From Nissolia schottii (lineage: Eukaryota; Streptophyta; Magnoliopsida; Fabales; Fabaceae), in contig QANU01005016.1 in NCBI GenBank assembly GCA_003254905.1, positions 48,320 to 112,319 on the forward strand: 64,000 nucleotides of DNA, written 5' to 3'. Below the pieces are notes generated by a model. The model did not search any database and had not been told where the DNA came from. It worked only from the letters and a program-made list of their open reading frames with translations. The position numbers were made by a program, and so were the translations under genes. Below are positions 60,701-64,000 of the stretch, piece after piece. Each line of letters begins with the position of its first letter. Position 1 is the first letter of the stretch.

Positions 60701-61447
60701 TAACAAAAGCAGGATCAATCTGGATCGACCGACAGATTAGAAAAAAACACAACGCACAATTACATTTATAGCTTAAGTTGAGATTATGAGATGAATTAAT
60801 GAGAGGGCTAGGCCACTCACATTATATAATAACTTCCAAAAGACGAGAAGAAAAAGAAAAAAAGGAAATCTAATTTGATTTATTCCAACTTGCTCCTTCG
60901 ACTTAACATTGGCCAAATTTTGTAGATTGGACGGATGAGAAAGCCACCTCCGTGGGCGTGGGATATGGAGGAAGTGGCACTAATGTTAATGTTGGAGCGG
61001 GGAATTCGCCGTTCAATTACCTCTACGCCGCCGCCGAGACGCAATCACACGACGACCCCAAAGCGGCCGCGTTCTTCTTGGAAAAGGGCTTGCTCACCGG
61101 CACGGAGATGGATCTGCACTTCGCCGGGAGCTCCGGCGCCGCCGCGTTCCTGCCTCGCCAGGCCGCGGATTCGGTGCCCTTCTCGTCGGACAGGCTGGAA
61201 GACATACTGAGCAGATTCTCCGTCAAGCCTGGGTCGGACGAGGCCAGGAGCATTCAGAACACCATCAGCGAGTGCGAAGAGCGTCGCGGGATCCGAGGGG
61301 AGGAGAGGCGGTGCGCGACCTCGTTGGAGTCCATGGTCGATTTCATCACCTCCAGGCTCGGGAAAAGCGTCGAGGCCGTTTCCACGGAAGCGGGCAGAGG
61401 AACCAAGCGGCAAAAGTACCACGTGGCACCGGGAGTGAAGGCGTTCA
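57790..61447 (+). pseudogene. BURP-domain protein (RD22-like), 3' end replaced by a copia element
   Basis: Secreted cell-wall-type protein of the RD22/USP BURP family, often linked to dehydration or ABA responses. Exons: 57790-57828 (MEFHLFSVITFLI), 57977-58082 (LTLVATNAALPPQLYWKSML ... KAIADLLHP), 60926-61447. Phases agree. Exon 1 and the start of exon 2 form the signal peptide. Exon 3 begins DWTDEKATSVGVGYGGSG, then the BURP domain: FFLEKGLLTGTEMDLHFAG, AAFLPRQAADSVPFSSDRL, CATSLESMVDF and YHVAPGVKAF. The coding text ends at 61447, immediately before TGGTATCAGAGC. The four Cys-His pairs that define the C-terminal BURP half are lost, so the product cannot be normal. Exon 3 is GC-rich compared with its surroundings. 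The missing part may lie beyond 64000. Confidence 0.85.
58083..60925. other. Long intron 2 of the BURP gene
   Basis: About 2.8 kb. 58830-59660 is strongly pyrimidine-rich on the plus strand. 59940-60375 is GC-richer, with frames lacking known domains and phrases such as GGTACCTGCAAGGACTCCGA that I associate with plant transposon ends. No element boundaries were found. Open frames here are not called as genes. Confidence 0.5.
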
Positions 61448-61459
61448 TGGTATCAGAGC
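61448..61459 (+). other. Initiator-Met-tRNA primer-binding site of the copia element
   Basis: TGGTATCAGAGC, the standard plant LTR-retrotransposon primer site, here directly fused to BURP coding sequence. Confidence 0.85.
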
Positions 61460-61644
61460 TGCTATACAGCGCTTCCGCCTCTCTGCTATTGCTCCTTGCC
61501 GCCATGGATGCTTCTTGTGCAGACCCTTACACCTGATGCATCCACACACATCTGCGATTTGCCTTCAGCTTCCTTGAATTCTCCTCTCTCTTTCTTTCTT
61601 TCTTTCTGTAATCTTCTTTTGCACGTATATTCAGCACTTCTTCC

Positions 61645-64000
61645 ATGGCTGAAGTTCCACCAATTCACCCTCCTCCAGATCCTTCCCAAGATCCATCATC
61701 TCCTTATTACCTTCACCCTAATGAGAATCCCTCACTCATTCTTGTCTCTTCACTCTTGAATGGTTCGAATTACCATAGTTGGTCCAGGGCAATGAAGATG
61801 GCATTGCTGTCCAAAAACAAGGTGAAGTTTGTTGATGGTTCTATCTCTATGCCTAATTCTTCCTCAGCTCTCTTTGGCCAATGGGAGCGTTGCAACCACA
61901 TGGTACTCTCCTGGTTGCTCAGGGCCGTGGATCCTTCCATTGCTCATAGTGTGTTGTGGCTTGACAAGGCCTGTGATGTATGGAGTGAATTGAGGGAAAG
62001 GTTTTCTCAAGGTGATTTGCTGCGGATTGCAGACCTCCAAGAAGACATTTCAGCACTCAAGCAAGGTGATAAACCCATCACTGAATTCTTTACTGAACTG
62101 AAAGTTCTTTGGGATGAGCTTGATGTTTTTCGCCCTATTCCTACCTGCAAATGCAATGAAATCTGTTCTTGTGGTGCTTTCACTGAGATCAAGAAGCAAA
62201 GGGATGTTGATAGAGCAATCAAGTTCTTGAAAGGCTTGAATGACTCTTATCAAACTGTGCGATCACAGATCCTCATTATGGATCCCCTCCCTGCTCTCAA
62301 TCGAATATTTTCCCTTGTTCTCCAGCATGAGAGGCAACTGAATTATGATTCAGGTTCCAAGGCTCTCCTCAACTTTGCTCCTGCCAATCAACAAAATCCT
62401 ACTACTGGAGACACAGGCCGAGTTGCCAAAGAACAGGGAAAACCAAAAAGAAATGCCAAGAAGTGCACTCATTGTGGCTATTTTGGTCACACAGTGGATG
62501 AATGCCATAAGAAACATGGCTATCCACCTGGCTACAAGCCCAAAAAGTCTGCTAATGCTGTTGTCACCACTGAAGTGCAAGCCCCCCAGCAGGGTTCATT
62601 CAATTTCACTGCAGACCAATACCAGAGTCTCCTAGCTCTGATTCAGCAGCCCAAGCAGCAAGCTTCAGCCTCCCAGGTTCATTTTGTGCAGGCAAACAAT
62701 GCTTCTTCCACAGCTATGCAAGGTAATTCAAGTAGAAATTTTTGGATTCTTGATTCAGGGGCAACCGATCATATATGCTGCTCTAGCATTTATTTTCAGT
62801 CATTTAAGGCTCTTGACCCACCAATTCCCATTTCTCTACCCAATGGACAAGTTATCACAGCTAAGTGTGCTGGAACTGTTAAGTTCAATGGCAATTTCTA
62901 CCTGACAGATGTTCTCTACTTGCCTAGTTTCAGTTTCAATCTTATAGCTGTTTCTAAAATTTGCAAGCAATTGGAATGCCATCTTACAATGTTCCATGAT
63001 AAATGCCTCATACAGGACAATTACAGCTTGAAGAGGATTGGAGCTGCTAAAGCTGTCCAAGGACTTTATGTTTTAGACATTTCTAGTCCTTGTAATTCCT
63101 TAGCTAATACATGTACTGCTATTGCTAATAATATTGTACTGAATGTTTCTGTTGAAAATAGCATTTGTGCCAATCAGTTTCATCTATGGCACTATAGGCT
63201 GGGTCATGTTCCATCACAGGTTTTGAAAATAATACACAACAATAATTCTGACATTGGTGACTGTTCTCTTTCTTTTCCTTGTGATATTTGTCACTTTGCT
63301 AAGCAAAAGGCCCTGCCATATCCCACTAGCACCTCAGTTTGTGCTGCTATCTTTGACATGATTCATGTTGACATATGGGGACCAGTTCCTGCCCCTTCCA
63401 TCCAAGGACACAAGTACTTCCTCACTATAGTAGATGACTACAGCAGGCATACATGGACATATTTGCTCAAATCCAAAGCAGAAGCATCAGCTGCCCTCAG
63501 AAGCTTCATTAGCTATGCTGAAACTCAGTTTTGCACAAAAGTCAAGAAAGTTCGATCAGACAATGGGCCTGAGTTTTTGCTCAAGGAATTTTATGCTTCC
63601 AAAGGCATTGTTCATCACACCAGCTGTGTGGAGACACCACAGCAGAATTCTATTGTTGAACGCAAGCATCAACACCTTCTGAATGTGACAAGGTCCCTCC
63701 TGTTTCAGGCCAACTTACCTCCTTGCTTCTGGTCTTATGCAGTTGCTCATGCAACATTCCTCATCAACAGATTACCTAGTAAGGTGCTTCACAATTTTTC
63801 ACCTCACTCACTGCTGTTCTCTAAGGCCCCTGACTACTCTTATCTGAAGGTGTTTGGCTGCTTGGCTTTTGCTACAACTCTTCATAGAAACAGGACCAAG
63901 CTGGATAAAAGAGCCAGAAAGTGCATATTTCTGGGCTATAAGGTTGGCACCAAAGGCTTCCTTCTGTTTGATTTGCATTGCAGGGAAGTTTTCCTGAGCA
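61645..64000 (+). CDS. Ty1/copia gag-pol polyprotein, uninterrupted to window end (partial)
   Basis: Starts MAEVPPIHPPPDPSQDPSSP; 785 codons without a stop up to 64000. Gag core (residues ~25-230): SLLNGSNYHSWSRAMKMAL, LDKACDVWSELRERF, then zinc knuckle CTHCGYFGHTVDECHKKHG (~272-290). Protease: WILDSGATDHIC (~367-378) with catalytic Asp. Integrase: zinc region H-x3-H ... CDICHFAKQKALPY, then the catalytic triad in FDMIHVDIWGP, VRSDNGPEF and ETPQQNSIVERKH. After that come VFGCLAFATTL and FLGYKVGTKGF. Reverse transcriptase and RNase H would follow outside the window. The intact frame suggests a recent insertion. Confidence 0.93.
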   Translation, partial: MAEVPPIHPPPDPSQDPSSPYYLHPNENPSLILVSSLLNGSNYHSWSRAMKMALLSKNKVKFVDGSISMPNSSSALFGQWERCNHMVLSWLLRAVDPSIAHSVLWLDKACDVWSELRERFSQGDLLRIADLQEDISALKQGDKPITEFFTELKVLWDELDVFRPIPTCKCNEICSCGAFTEIKKQRDVDRAIKFLKGLNDSYQTVRSQILIMDPLPALNRIFSLVLQHERQLNYDSGSKALLNFAPANQQNPTTGDTGRVAKEQGKPKRNAKKCTHCGYFGHTVDECHKKHGYPPGYKPKKSANAVVTTEVQAPQQGSFNFTADQYQSLLALIQQPKQQASASQVHFVQANNASSTAMQGNSSRNFWILDSGATDHICCSSIYFQSFKALDPPIPISLPNGQVITAKCAGTVKFNGNFYLTDVLYLPSFSFNLIAVSKICKQLECHLTMFHDKCLIQDNYSLKRIGAAKAVQGLYVLDISSPCNSLANTCTAIANNIVLNVSVENSICANQFHLWHYRLGHVPSQVLKIIHNNNSDIGDCSLSFPCDICHFAKQKALPYPTSTSVCAAIFDMIHVDIWGPVPAPSIQGHKYFLTIVDDYSRHTWTYLLKSKAEASAALRSFISYAETQFCTKVKKVRSDNGPEFLLKEFYASKGIVHHTSCVETPQQNSIVERKHQHLLNVTRSLLFQANLPPCFWSYAVAHATFLINRLPSKVLHNFSPHSLLFSKAPDYSYLKVFGCLAFATTLHRNRTKLDKRARKCIFLGYKVGTKGFLLFDLHCREVFLS

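Larger units (their letters stand above)
61448..64000 (+). mobile_element. Ty1/copia retrotransposon lacking a 5' LTR, runs off window
   Basis: Begins directly at the primer site TGGTATCAGAGC (61448-61459), followed by a 185-base leader with CT-rich tract TCTTTCTTTCTTTCTT and then the polyprotein at 61645. No LTR sequence lies between the BURP exon and the primer site. The 3' half is outside the window. Confidence 0.85.

Noticed and set aside
61045..61422. 125-codon minus-strand frame and other frames opposite the BURP exon
   Set aside because: They lie antisense to a clearly conserved GC-rich BURP exon and are shadows of its codon bias.

Overview
This window is nuclear DNA of a flowering plant, most likely a eudicot and possibly a legume. 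The reasons are spliced plant genes with GT-AG introns (BURP/RD22-like, GDSL lipase, FAR1-type, mitochondrial LpxK), low GC, plant LTR-retrotransposon families with initiator-Met-tRNA and Asp-tRNA primer sites, and a tRNA-like SINE. Species cannot be fixed from the sequence alone. Six single N characters (3319, 17564, 26448, 51711, 55408, 56815) look like contig joins. Two of them sit between near-identical copies of the same sequence and two cut coding exons.

Layout. 1-3480: parts of two long LTRs of one Ty3/gypsy family (Tekay/Del-like, TGTAACAYCCC...TGTTACA or TGTTTCA ends). 4741-8452: an intact nine-exon gene for a small C2H2 zinc-finger protein with a C-terminal membrane segment (+). 8453-15140: intergenic DNA, then a long LTR carrying a nested solo LTR with a perfect 5-bp target duplication. 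15591-24518 (-): a GDSL esterase/lipase gene of five exons whose introns hold a Ty1/copia remnant, MULE-type MITEs, another MITE and a SINE. 25258-26447 (+): the start of a FAR1-type gene with a minisatellite in its intron, lost at an N. 26794-30640: an Athila-like element (LTR, primer site, broken gag). 30645-36857: two reverse-oriented Tekay-like LTRs, one a solo LTR with target duplication AGAGT, inserted in a region dense in GTTGGTTTCTTT-like motifs. 40258-43871 (-): a complete eight-exon mitochondrial tetraacyldisaccharide 4'-kinase (LpxK) gene. 44888-45151: a MULE-transposase-like N-terminal fragment cut by another Tekay-like LTR, which itself holds an opposite solo LTR (TSD GATAG) and is partly duplicated across an N. 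56567-57455: a hAT-type element with TSD ATGGATCC and a MITE. 57790-61447 (+): a BURP-domain (RD22-like) gene whose third exon is joined directly to the primer-binding site of an intact Ty1/copia element that runs off the window at 64000.

The host genes are ordinary housekeeping or stress-family genes with no operon-like relation. Most of the window is nested transposable elements. The most unusual points are the BURP-copia junction, where the 5' LTR is missing and the join falls exactly at the primer-binding site; the two LTR subfamilies that carry different palindrome-like arrays downstream of the TATA box, one motif also being present in an unrelated Athila element; and the N joins flanked by duplicated sequence.
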